5,700 nucleotides of DNA from Planctomycetota bacterium. Its GTDB lineage: Bacteria; Planctomycetota; PLA2. The position numbers and the translations under genes are program-made. Shown piece after piece: positions 1-5,700 of the stretch. Position 1 is the stretch's first letter. Every line of letters starts with the position of its first letter. The notes beneath the pieces were generated by a model that was given only the letters and a program-made list of their open reading frames with translations, was not told the DNA's origin and did not search any database. The stretch spans positions 1-5,700 of the forward strand of contig JAKLKT010000228.1 in assembly GCA_023150495.1 (NCBI GenBank), written 5' to 3'.

Positions 1-615
1 GTGCGCGTGCGCGCGGAGTTCGCGCCGAAGGGCGGGCTCCGGCGGTGGGGCCTCGCGGCGGCGGCCGTGCTCGCGCTCGCGGCGACGCACGCGGGCGTCT
101 ACTGGGCCGGCGCGCGGAGGGGCGCGGAGGACGAGAGGGCCGTGCGCGCGTCGATCGAGGCGACGGAAGCGCTCCTCGACCGCGCGGCCGAGATCGACAT
201 CGCCGCGCCGCCGGAGGAGCTCAGGACCGAGATCGCGACGCTCCGCCAGGAGATCCCGATGCGGCTCGTCGCGCTCTCGCGGGCGCGGGAGCCCGAGGCG
301 GCGCGGCTTGTGGACGTGCTCCGGCAGATCGGCCTCACGCTCGAGACGCCGCGCACGCCCGACCCCGCCTTCCTCTGCCTCCAGGTGAAGGCGATCGTGA
401 CGTCCTCGGACACCGGCGCGCAGCTCCGCCTCGTGCCCGCGACCGCGACCAGCTACGTCCGCGTGCTCGACGCGGGCGAAGGCCGCTACCAGGTGTTCTT
501 CGTCGAGGACGTGAACGGCACCCCGCGCACGACCGTGGACGAGGGGACGCCCGAGGAGCTCGAGACGCGCCGGGGCATCCGGGTGCGCCGGCCCACGGAA
601 CCGAAAGGAAAGTGA
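1..615 (+). CDS. Membrane-anchored protein of unknown function (5' end at window edge)
   Basis: I do not recognise a named family. The 204-residue reading shows a short Arg/Lys-rich N-terminus (residues 1-15), one hydrophobic segment (about 16-38, Ala/Leu-rich, ending before ARRG), then a charged helical stretch (about 42-112). It ends in a beta-rich module (about 125-195) with the pattern GEGRYQVFF, NGTPR and EGTPEEL. This predicts a bitopic inner-membrane protein with most of its mass outside the cytoplasm. The GTG at base 1 gives a sensible topology, and a second GTG lies at base 7, but the frame is open at the window edge, so the true start could be upstream. The stop (613-615) is one base before the ATG of the PDZ gene, so the two are almost surely co-transcribed and probably translationally coupled. 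The C-terminal module resembles residues 128-176 of that downstream protein. A role as an envelope partner of the PDZ protein is inference. Confidence 0.75.
   Translation: MRVRAEFAPKGGLRRWGLAAAAVLALAATHAGVYWAGARRGAEDERAVRASIEATEALLDRAAEIDIAAPPEELRTEIATLRQEIPMRLVALSRAREPEAARLVDVLRQIGLTLETPRTPDPAFLCLQVKAIVTSSDTGAQLRLVPATATSYVRVLDAGEGRYQVFFVEDVNGTPRTTVDEGTPEELETRRGIRVRRPTEPKGK
605..609 (+). promoter_or_regulatory. Ribosome binding site of the PDZ gene
   Basis: AAGGA lies 7 bases before the ATG at 617, inside the last codons of the preceding gene. It supports this start. It also contrasts with the genes at 1625 and 3209, which lack any Shine-Dalgarno sequence. Confidence 0.6.
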
Positions 616-616
616 C

Positions 617-1609
617 ATGCGACTTCTTCCCGCCCTTCTGCTCGTCGCCGCCCCGCTCCTCGCGCAGGAGCCCTCCGAGAAGGAGCGCCGCGCGGAGGAG
701 GAGCGCAAGGCCGCCGAGGAGGCGCGCCGCGCCGACGTGGATCGTGCCGCGAGGACGCAGTACGAGAGGCTCGTCGAGCAGCTCCGCTCGCAGGCGACGC
801 GCAAGGAAGCGATGGAGGCGATCAAGGAGGCGAACCTGAGCCTCGACGAGCTGCTCCCGCTCATCGCGGAGGCGATGGAACGGGCCGAGCGCGCGCGGAC
901 CAAGCTGGACATGGAGAGCGTGCGGCTCAGGAAGGCGGCCGAGAACCTCCGCACGCTCTACCTCGGAACGGAGACGATCTCGGGCTCGGCCGACGGCACC
1001 GACTACACGCTCAAGAGCCTCGGAGACGGGAAGTACGAGCTCTCCGCGACGAAGCGCGCGGAGGACGGCCGCCTGATGGAGAAGGTCGCCGACCAAGGCA
1101 CGCTGAAGGAGCTCCAGGAGAAGTACGCCTTCCTGCGCGGAGGGCTCGCGTTCCAGGTGCCGGCGCCCACCGCGCAGCCGCTCCGCGCCCAGTGGGTCGA
1201 CCTCGGAGGCCTCTGGACGGGAACCGAGGTCCGCTACGACAACGGCCACAGGGTCGCCACGTGGAGCGGCGGCGAGCGGGTCGGCGTCAGCGTCACGCCC
1301 CCGCCGGAGGAGCTGCGCTTCCATCTCCAGCTCCCGGAGGGCGCGGGATTCATCGTCCAGCAGGTCGTCCCCGGCTCGCGGGCCGAGGAGATCGGCATCC
1401 GCAGGATGGACGTCCTCCTGAAGCTCGACGGCGAGCTGATCGATTCCCCGATCCAGCTGAAGAAGCTCCACGAGAAGACGGGCGTCCTCGAGATCATCCG
1501 CCGCGCGGAGGCGAAGAGGATCGACCTCGCGCAGGGGGCCGCGCGGAAGCCCGCGGAGGGCCCCTCGGAGACGGCGCCGGAGGCGCCCGCGCCCGAGGGC
1601 CCGCGCTGA
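617..1609 (+). CDS. Secreted PDZ-domain protein
   Basis: This 330-residue protein begins with a short signal peptide (residues 1-17, hydrophobic core LLPALLLVAAPLL, likely cleaved after LAQ). A highly charged Glu/Arg/Lys/Ala-rich helix (about 20-115) follows and is probably a coiled coil. A small beta-rich module (about 128-176) contains GDGKYELSA and GTLKELQEKY. A PDZ domain covers about 221-305: GAGFIVQQVVPGSRAEEIG, then RRMDVLLKLDGELI, matching the PDZ pattern of a post-strand 'PGSPA..aGl..GD.I..i.g..i'. The tail is low-complexity Ala/Pro/Glu. There is no trypsin-like, tail-specific or site-2 protease domain, so this is a stand-alone adaptor or binding protein in the periplasm or envelope rather than a protease. 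It sits one base after the stop of the membrane-anchored gene and has a clear ribosome site. PDZ assignment is strong; the ligand and process are unknown. Confidence 0.88.
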   Translation: MRLLPALLLVAAPLLAQEPSEKERRAEEERKAAEEARRADVDRAARTQYERLVEQLRSQATRKEAMEAIKEANLSLDELLPLIAEAMERAERARTKLDMESVRLRKAAENLRTLYLGTETISGSADGTDYTLKSLGDGKYELSATKRAEDGRLMEKVADQGTLKELQEKYAFLRGGLAFQVPAPTAQPLRAQWVDLGGLWTGTEVRYDNGHRVATWSGGERVGVSVTPPPEELRFHLQLPEGAGFIVQQVVPGSRAEEIGIRRMDVLLKLDGELIDSPIQLKKLHEKTGVLEIIRRAEAKRIDLAQGAARKPAEGPSETAPEAPAPEGPR

Positions 1610-1612
1610 AGC

Positions 1613-1618
1613 TACAAT
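1613..1618 (+). promoter_or_regulatory. -10 box (TACAAT) of a probable leaderless promoter for the MEMO gene
   Basis: TACAAT matches TATAAT at five of six positions and stands out in surroundings that are almost all G/C. It lies between the stop at 1607-1609 and the GTG at 1625, with only 6 bases before the start codon. Transcription from such a box would begin at or next to the GTG, leaving no room for a ribosome site, and none is seen. I find no good -35 element at the expected distance. The same arrangement recurs at 3196-3201. Confidence 0.6.
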
Positions 1619-1624
1619 CGGCGC

Positions 1625-2839
1625 GTGGACAGCGCCGAACGCCCCCGCCTCCGCGCCGACCTCGAATTCGCCGCCGCCGAGGCGGAAGCGGAGGGGCCGC
1701 TCCTCCTCGTCCACGACCCGCAGGCGATCGCCGTCGAGGTGGCGCAGTTCGGCCTCGGCGCGCTCCCGATCCTCGAGCGCCTCGACGGCAGCCGCACGCT
1801 CGAGGACCTCCGCCTCGAGCTCCTGAACGCGGGCGCGGGCATCGTCCCGCTCGACGACCTCCGCTCCTTCGTGGACACGCTCGACCGCTGCTGCCTCCTC
1901 GACGGCGGCCGCTACGAGGCGGAGATCAGGGACCGCGCGGCATTCGCGACGGCGCCCGTCCGGCCCGCGGCTCACGCGGGCGCGGCCTACCCCGAGGACC
2001 CCTCCGAGGCCTCCCGCTTCCTCGACGGGATGCTCGCGCTCGCGCCCCCTCCCCCCGGAGCCCCCCTCCTCCGCCTCGTGGCGCCGCACATCGACCTCCG
2101 GCTCGGCGCCGAGGTCTACGCGCACGCCCACCAGCGGCTCAGGGCGTCGGGCCGCCCCGACGTCGTCGTGGTGATCGGCGTCCGCCACGCCTACGGCAAG
2201 CGCCGGTTCACGGCGTGCCGGAAGGACTTCGAGACGCCGCTCGGCACCGTGCGCCACGACGCGCGGCTCATGGACGCGCTCGAGGAGCGCCTCGGCGACC
2301 TCACGGAGGAGCAGCTCGTCCACCGCGAGGAGCACTCGGTCGAGTTCCAGGCGCTCTGGCTCGCGCACCTCTGGCCGGAGGACCCGCCGGCGATCGTGCC
2401 GCTGCTCGCGGGGTCGTTCCACGACCTCATCGAGGCGCGGCGGTCGCCCGCGACCGACCCCGGGATCGAGTCGTTCGTGAAGGCGCTCCGCGACGCCATC
2501 GCCGCGGACGGCCGGCGCGTGCTCCTGCTCGCGAGCGTCGACCTCGCGCACGTGGGCCCCATGTACGAAGGACCCGAGGGGCTCGACGAGGCGGGCGAGC
2601 GGCGGCTCGAGGAGTACGACAAGGGGATCCTCGGCCACGTCGAGGCGGGCGACGCCGAGGCGTTCTTCGCGGCGATCGCGCAGGACGGCAACGCGCGAAA
2701 CGTCTGCGGCGTGTCGCCGATCTACGTCGCGCTCCGTCTCGGCGAGGGACGAGGCGACCTGCTGCGGTACGGGCAGGGCCGGATCCACCCCGAGAGCGGG
2801 TCGGTGGTCTCGTTCGCCGCGCTCGCCTTCGCGCGGTGA
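1625..2839 (+). CDS. amrB: MEMO-family protein (AmmeMemoRadiSam system protein B) with N-terminal PqqD-like domain
   Basis: The protein has 404 residues; MEMO proteins are usually near 270-300, and the excess is an N-terminal domain. Residues about 6-98 look PqqD-like: RPRLR, a central LPILERLDGSRTLEDLRLEL and a closing helix ending CCLLDGGRYE. The MEMO domain runs from about 112 to 404: HAGAAYP (117-123), APHID with H155, VIGVRHAYG with H188, DFETPLG (201-207), EEHSVEFQ (235-242), IVPLLAG, SVDLAHVG with D306 and H309, and NVCGVSPI with C361. The His/His/Asp-His/Cys residues of the MEMO metal and active-site cleft therefore all seem present. The family shares the fold of class III extradiol dioxygenases (LigB-like), but the reaction is not settled. 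The product is cytosolic, with no signal peptide. GTG 1625 is chosen because the PqqD-like part starts at once and a -10 box lies just upstream. Bacterial homologues often neighbour AMMECR1 and a radical SAM gene; neither is in this window. Confidence 0.9.
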   Translation: MDSAERPRLRADLEFAAAEAEAEGPLLLVHDPQAIAVEVAQFGLGALPILERLDGSRTLEDLRLELLNAGAGIVPLDDLRSFVDTLDRCCLLDGGRYEAEIRDRAAFATAPVRPAAHAGAAYPEDPSEASRFLDGMLALAPPPPGAPLLRLVAPHIDLRLGAEVYAHAHQRLRASGRPDVVVVIGVRHAYGKRRFTACRKDFETPLGTVRHDARLMDALEERLGDLTEEQLVHREEHSVEFQALWLAHLWPEDPPAIVPLLAGSFHDLIEARRSPATDPGIESFVKALRDAIAADGRRVLLLASVDLAHVGPMYEGPEGLDEAGERRLEEYDKGILGHVEAGDAEAFFAAIAQDGNARNVCGVSPIYVALRLGEGRGDLLRYGQGRIHPESGSVVSFAALAFAR

Positions 2840-2846
2840 CTTTTCT
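2814..2846 (+). terminator. Intrinsic terminator overlapping the MEMO stop codon
   Basis: Bases 2814-2822 pair with 2831-2839 as a 9-bp stem (eight Watson-Crick pairs and one G-U) around an 8-base loop, TCGCCTTC. The stem is followed by C, then TTTT at 2841-2844, then CT. The 3' arm ends exactly on the TGA stop (2837-2839). The T tract is short but is the only T run in this GC-rich stretch. This would end the MEMO transcript and separate it from the small gene at 2910. Confidence 0.5.
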
Positions 2847-2897
2847 CGACTCGGGGGGGCTCCGGGGGCCGTAGGTCCGCGGTGGCACGCGCCGTGC

Positions 2898-2902
2898 GAA
2901 GG
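2898..2902 (+). promoter_or_regulatory. Probable ribosome binding site of the small helical protein gene
   Basis: GAAGG lies 7 bases before the GTG at 2910 and supports that start. The 70 bases from 2840 to 2909 must also hold a promoter if the terminator at 2814-2846 works. I see no convincing -10 box there; GTAGGT at 2871-2876 is a poor match. Confidence 0.45.
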
Positions 2903-2909
2903 GCCCCGC

Positions 2910-3191
2910 GTGGCCACGAACGCGCTGAACGACGCACGAAGGATCCTCGAGCGGCTCGAGGTGCGCTACGGTTGCGATCCCGACCTCCGCCAGCGGATGC
3001 TGCCGGTCATCGTCCGCATCCTCGAGGCGGGCCCGGAGTCCCGGAAGACGCTCCTCCGGCTCGTGGTCGAGGCGTACGAGCACCACGTCAAGGTCCGCCG
3101 CGCGCTGGATCTCCTGCGCACGAGCCTCCGCGAGCGCCTGAACGACGTCTACGCGAGGAAGCTCGGCATCGAGCCGCCGCGCGTCGGGTAG
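2910..3191 (+). CDS. Small helical protein of unknown function
   Basis: I do not recognise this 93-residue protein. It reads as about three or four amphipathic helices: residues 3-19 (LNDARRILERLEVRY), 24-40 (DLRQRMLPVIVRILEAG), 43-71 (ESRKTLLRLVVEAYEHHVK onward) and 72-86 (SLRERLNDVYARKLGI). It has one Cys (C22), no signal peptide and no membrane segment, so it is probably cytosolic. Codon use (G/C in third positions) matches its neighbours, and the composition is that of a folded protein rather than an Arg/Pro-rich shadow frame. GTG 2910 is supported by GAAGG 7 bases upstream. It lies between a terminator and the separate promoter of the peptidase gene, so it may be its own transcription unit. 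A small regulatory or scaffold role would be a guess. Confidence 0.7.
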   Translation: MATNALNDARRILERLEVRYGCDPDLRQRMLPVIVRILEAGPESRKTLLRLVVEAYEHHVKVRRALDLLRTSLRERLNDVYARKLGIEPPRVG

Positions 3192-3192
3192 T

Positions 3193-3201
3193 TGCTACAC
3201 T
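3193..3201 (+). promoter_or_regulatory. Extended -10 box (TGC TACACT) of a probable leaderless promoter for the peptidase-HEAT gene
   Basis: TACACT (3196-3201) is preceded directly by TGC, an extended -10 element, and sits 7 bases before the GTG at 3209. It falls in the 17-base gap after the TAG at 3189-3191. There is no Shine-Dalgarno sequence in the gap. The stretch GCTACACT followed by CGCGTG nearly repeats the start region of the MEMO gene (1611-1627). Confidence 0.6.
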
Positions 3202-3208
3202 TGCCCGC

Positions 3209-5700
3209 GTGCGGCGCGGGCTCCTCCCCCTCCTCCTCGCGGCCGTCGCGTCGGCACGGGATGCGGACTTCGGCGAGGAGGCCCTGCGCGCGCGCGTGGA
3301 GGCGCTCCGGCCGGACGTCGAGGCCGCGCTCGACGCGCCGCTCGGGGAGGCCGTCGACATCCGCGCAAGCGCCCCCGGCGTGATCCGGGAGATCCTCGCG
3401 AAGGAGCTCGAGGCGCAGCGCGGGGCGATCGACGGCGGGCCGCGCGGCGAGGCGCTCCGGGAGACGTGCGCGCAGGAGGCGCTGCTCGCGTCGCAGATCC
3501 TCCTCGCCAAGGTGGACCTCTCGACCGGCGCGATCCACGTCTGCCCGGAGAACTTCCGGCGCATCGCGGCCCTCGACGAGTCCTGGAAGGGGCTCCTCTC
3601 CCAGGACGCGCTCGACGCCGTGCTCATGCACGAGATGGTCCACGTCTTCCAGGTGCGCCGGTTCGGCCTCGCGCGGTTCGTCGGCGCCCCGCCCTCGATC
3701 GAGGCGCTGACCGCGCGGAGCGCCGTCATCGAGGGCCACGCGCAGTACGTGGGCCGGATCGCGGCGGAGCGTCGCGGCCTCGAGGAGGCGGCCGCACTCA
3801 TCGACCGCACGCAGACCGAGGTCCCCGCGAGCATCGAGGATCCCGCGTTGCGCCACTTCGCGCAGATCGTCGGCGCGAACCTCGCCTTCGCCTACGTCGA
3901 AGGCGAGAAGTTCGTCGGCGGCGTCGCGGCGAAGCTCGGCTACGCGAAGGCGGTCGAGAGGATCTTCGAGAGCCCGCCCGGGACGCTCCGGGCCGTTTCG
4001 AACCCGGAGGAGTACCTCGCCCCCCGCGCCCCCGACACCTCCCTCGACGGCATCTCCTCGCTCGTGGAGCGGCTCCTCGCGGAGCGGGGCGGGACGACCC
4101 GGGTGGTGCCCTTCGCGATGCCCGCCCTCCGGGCCGCGCTCGCGCCCGCCGGGCGGGAAGTCGCCGACGCGGCCATGCGCGCCTACGAGAAGGGGCTCGC
4201 GATCGTGAGCGCGGGGGATCCGAAGACGACGGTCGCCTTCCTCTGCGGACGCGACGAGGCGGCGGGGAAGATCCTCTACGACGCCGACGTCGCCACGTCG
4301 AGGGCGAAGGACGAGCTCTTCGGCAAGCCCGGCGGGGAGATCCGGATCGTGTCCGCGGACTACCGCGACGTCTCCTTCGAAGGGGCTTCGGGGATCGAGG
4401 CGAGCAAGACCGTCGAGATCGGGGCCGGGCTCCGCCAGCGGATCGAGACGGTCCTCGCGCGGCGGGGCCCGCTCGTCCTCGAGGCGATGGTCATGGACGC
4501 GGACGCGCCCGGGCAGGCGACCCGCCTCGCCCGCGAGGTCCTCGAGCTGATGCGGGGCGCCGAGGTGGCGGACCCGTGGGACGGGAAGGGGGGCGACGAG
4601 GCGCGGAAGGCGCTCCTCGAGGCGCTCGGCGATCCGCACTGGGGCGTCCGCTGGCGCGCGACGCGCAACCTCGCGCGGATGAAGGCGGACCCGGGGATCG
4701 ACGCGGCCCTCGAGCGGATGCTCGGGGATGCGGACGCCTCGGTCGCCTGCGACGCGCTGCGGGCGCTCGTCCGGCGCGGCTGGTCCGGCGCCGTCACGGA
4801 GACGCGGGCGGGGTTCGCGACGCACGAACTCTGGGAGGTGCGTCTCGCCTACCAGCGCACGATGGCGGAGCAGGAGACCGACGAGGAGGCTCGCGCGTCG
4901 CGCCTCCTCGCCGCGCTCGAGGACGGACACCCCGCGGTGCGCGCCTACGCGTTCGGGAAGCTCGCCGATCTCGGCATGAACGACCGCATCCCGTGGGAGC
5001 GGCTGCGCGCGGGGATCGAGGACGCCGACGGCGTCGTCCGCGTGGCGGCGGTCGAGGCCCTCGGCTGGCGCGAGCTTCCTCCGGACGCGAGGGACGTGCT
5101 CCTCGGTGCGCTCGGGGACGGGAACCTGCGGGTCCGCGACGCCGTCGTCGCAAGCCTCGACCGGTGGATCGACGACCCCAGGGTGCTCGAGGCCCTCATC
5201 CGGTCGCTCGAGGACGAATCGAGCCGCGTGCGCCGCAGCGCCGCGATAGCGATCCGCGATGCGAGCGGCGCGGCCGCCGCCCTCCCGGCACTCGTCCGGC
5301 TCCTCGACGACGAGTTCGCCGGCATTGCCGCCGCGGAGACGCTCGGGAAGATCGGCATCGCGGATCCCGAGGCCATCGCGAAGCTCGAGACCATCCTGCG
5401 GGTCCCGGATCTCCGTCGCCGGTTCGAGGCCGCGCGCGCCCTCCGCCGGCTCGGCCGCGATCCCAGGGACCTCGCGCCGGTCTTCGCGGAAGCCCTGCGG
5501 AAGGCCAACGAGTGGACCCGCCGCGACGCCGCGGAGGAACTCGGCACGCTGGGCGAGGCGGCCCGGCCCCACGTCGCCGACCTCGCGGCCGCGCTGAAGG
5601 ACGAGGACGAGGGCGTCCGAGAGGCGGCGGCGGAGGCGCTCGGCAACCTCGGCGCGGTCGCGGAGGATGCGCTTCCCGCGCTCGACGCCCTCGGCGGCGA
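3209..5700 (+). CDS. Secreted gluzincin-type metallopeptidase fused to HEAT repeats (3' end beyond window)
   Basis: The frame is open from GTG 3209 to the window end: 830 complete codons, no stop. Residues 1-16 are a signal peptide (GLLPLLLAAVASA, cleavage after ASA), which fixes the start although the frame is open upstream to 2840. The peptidase domain (about 20-275) has the zinc motif HEMVH (H141, E142, H145) in VLMHEMVHVFQ, the third-ligand helix IEGHAQY (E175) 29 residues on, then AYVEGEKFVG (228-237) and PPGTLRAVSNPEEYL (256-270). The last two recall the 'YveG..Fv' and 'PP.ST.qilHPekY' motifs of bacterial HExxH/EGxA peptidases. All catalytic residues are present, so it is probably active outside the cytoplasm. 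C87 and C112 could form a disulfide. Residues about 338-450 form an unrecognised alpha/beta region. From about 465 to the end come eleven HEAT-like repeats of about 32 residues (D..VR..A...L pattern) and part of a twelfth, probably a protein-binding solenoid. Substrate unknown. Confidence 0.88.
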   Translation, partial: MRRGLLPLLLAAVASARDADFGEEALRARVEALRPDVEAALDAPLGEAVDIRASAPGVIREILAKELEAQRGAIDGGPRGEALRETCAQEALLASQILLAKVDLSTGAIHVCPENFRRIAALDESWKGLLSQDALDAVLMHEMVHVFQVRRFGLARFVGAPPSIEALTARSAVIEGHAQYVGRIAAERRGLEEAAALIDRTQTEVPASIEDPALRHFAQIVGANLAFAYVEGEKFVGGVAAKLGYAKAVERIFESPPGTLRAVSNPEEYLAPRAPDTSLDGISSLVERLLAERGGTTRVVPFAMPALRAALAPAGREVADAAMRAYEKGLAIVSAGDPKTTVAFLCGRDEAAGKILYDADVATSRAKDELFGKPGGEIRIVSADYRDVSFEGASGIEASKTVEIGAGLRQRIETVLARRGPLVLEAMVMDADAPGQATRLAREVLELMRGAEVADPWDGKGGDEARKALLEALGDPHWGVRWRATRNLARMKADPGIDAALERMLGDADASVACDALRALVRRGWSGAVTETRAGFATHELWEVRLAYQRTMAEQETDEEARASRLLAALEDGHPAVRAYAFGKLADLGMNDRIPWERLRAGIEDADGVVRVAAVEALGWRELPPDARDVLLGALGDGNLRVRDAVVASLDRWIDDPRVLEALIRSLEDESSRVRRSAAIAIRDASGAAAALPALVRLLDDEFAGIAAAETLGKIGIADPEAIAKLETILRVPDLRRRFEAARALRRLGRDPRDLAPVFAEALRKANEWTRRDAAEELGTLGEAARPHVADLAAALKDEDEGVREAAAEALGNLGAVAEDALPALDALGG

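Noticed and set aside
2045..2066. C-rich tract (C5, C6, C6) that could form a G-quadruplex on the minus strand
   Set aside because: Only three long runs are present. The tract is explained by a Pro-rich linker (PPPPGAP) inside the MEMO gene.
2852..2869. G-rich runs in the gap after the MEMO gene
   Set aside because: Only two G runs, with no partner for a stable stem; probably compositional.
2885..2897. Small hairpin GCACG-CGC-CGTGC before the gene at 2910
   Set aside because: A 5-bp stem with a 3-base loop is expected by chance at this GC content, and nothing ties it to a riboswitch or operator.
335..2917. Very long open frame on the minus strand opposite the PDZ and MEMO genes (and a similar one at 3149-5572)
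   Set aside because: In DNA this GC-rich, antisense frames stay open because stop codons are rare. The translations are Arg/Glu/Leu-rich with no domains, while the plus-strand frames carry clear motifs.
2840..3208. Upstream extension of the peptidase frame, for example from GTG 2882
   Set aside because: The frame is open back to the MEMO stop, but that reading is Arg-rich shadow across the small helical gene. The signal peptide starting at 3209 fixes the real start.
4595..5700. DNA-level tandem repeat in the 3' part of the peptidase gene
   Set aside because: The periodicity is at protein level (HEAT units of about 32 residues). The nucleotide copies are too divergent to be a recent tandem array.

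Overview
This is a very GC-rich bacterial window. Codon third positions are almost always G or C, leucine is written mostly as CTC, and four of the five start codons used are GTG. All five genes lie on the plus strand and are tightly packed. The style (exported PDZ protein, exported metallopeptidase joined to HEAT repeats, MEMO-family protein, apparent leaderless GTG starts) would suit a free-living Gram-negative lineage such as Acidobacteriota, Planctomycetota or a relative. No marker gene settles this, so the assignment is inference. I see no mobile element, CRISPR array, tRNA or rRNA.

Layout: (1) 1-1609 is a two-gene unit. A short protein with one N-terminal membrane anchor is followed after a single base by a secreted protein with a coiled-coil-like stretch and a C-terminal PDZ domain. 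The two share a small beta-rich module, so they may be related or work together at the cell envelope. (2) 1625-2839 encodes a MEMO-family protein (AmmeMemoRadiSam system protein B) with an extra N-terminal PqqD-like domain. It has its own -10 box only 6 bases before its GTG, and a hairpin terminator that folds over its stop codon. (3) 2910-3191 encodes a small helical protein of unknown function. (4) 3209 to the window end is the start of a large exported protein: signal peptide, gluzincin-type zinc peptidase domain (HEMVH plus a downstream Glu), a middle domain I cannot name, and at least eleven HEAT repeats. It runs off the window without a stop.

The most notable points are the peptidase-HEAT architecture, two near-identical 'GCTACA[A/C]T then CGCGTG' start regions that look like leaderless promoters, the PqqD-like/MEMO fusion, and the shared module of the first two genes. 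Nothing here proves a new multi-gene system. The other two expected AmmeMemoRadiSam components (AMMECR1 and the radical SAM protein) are not in the window.
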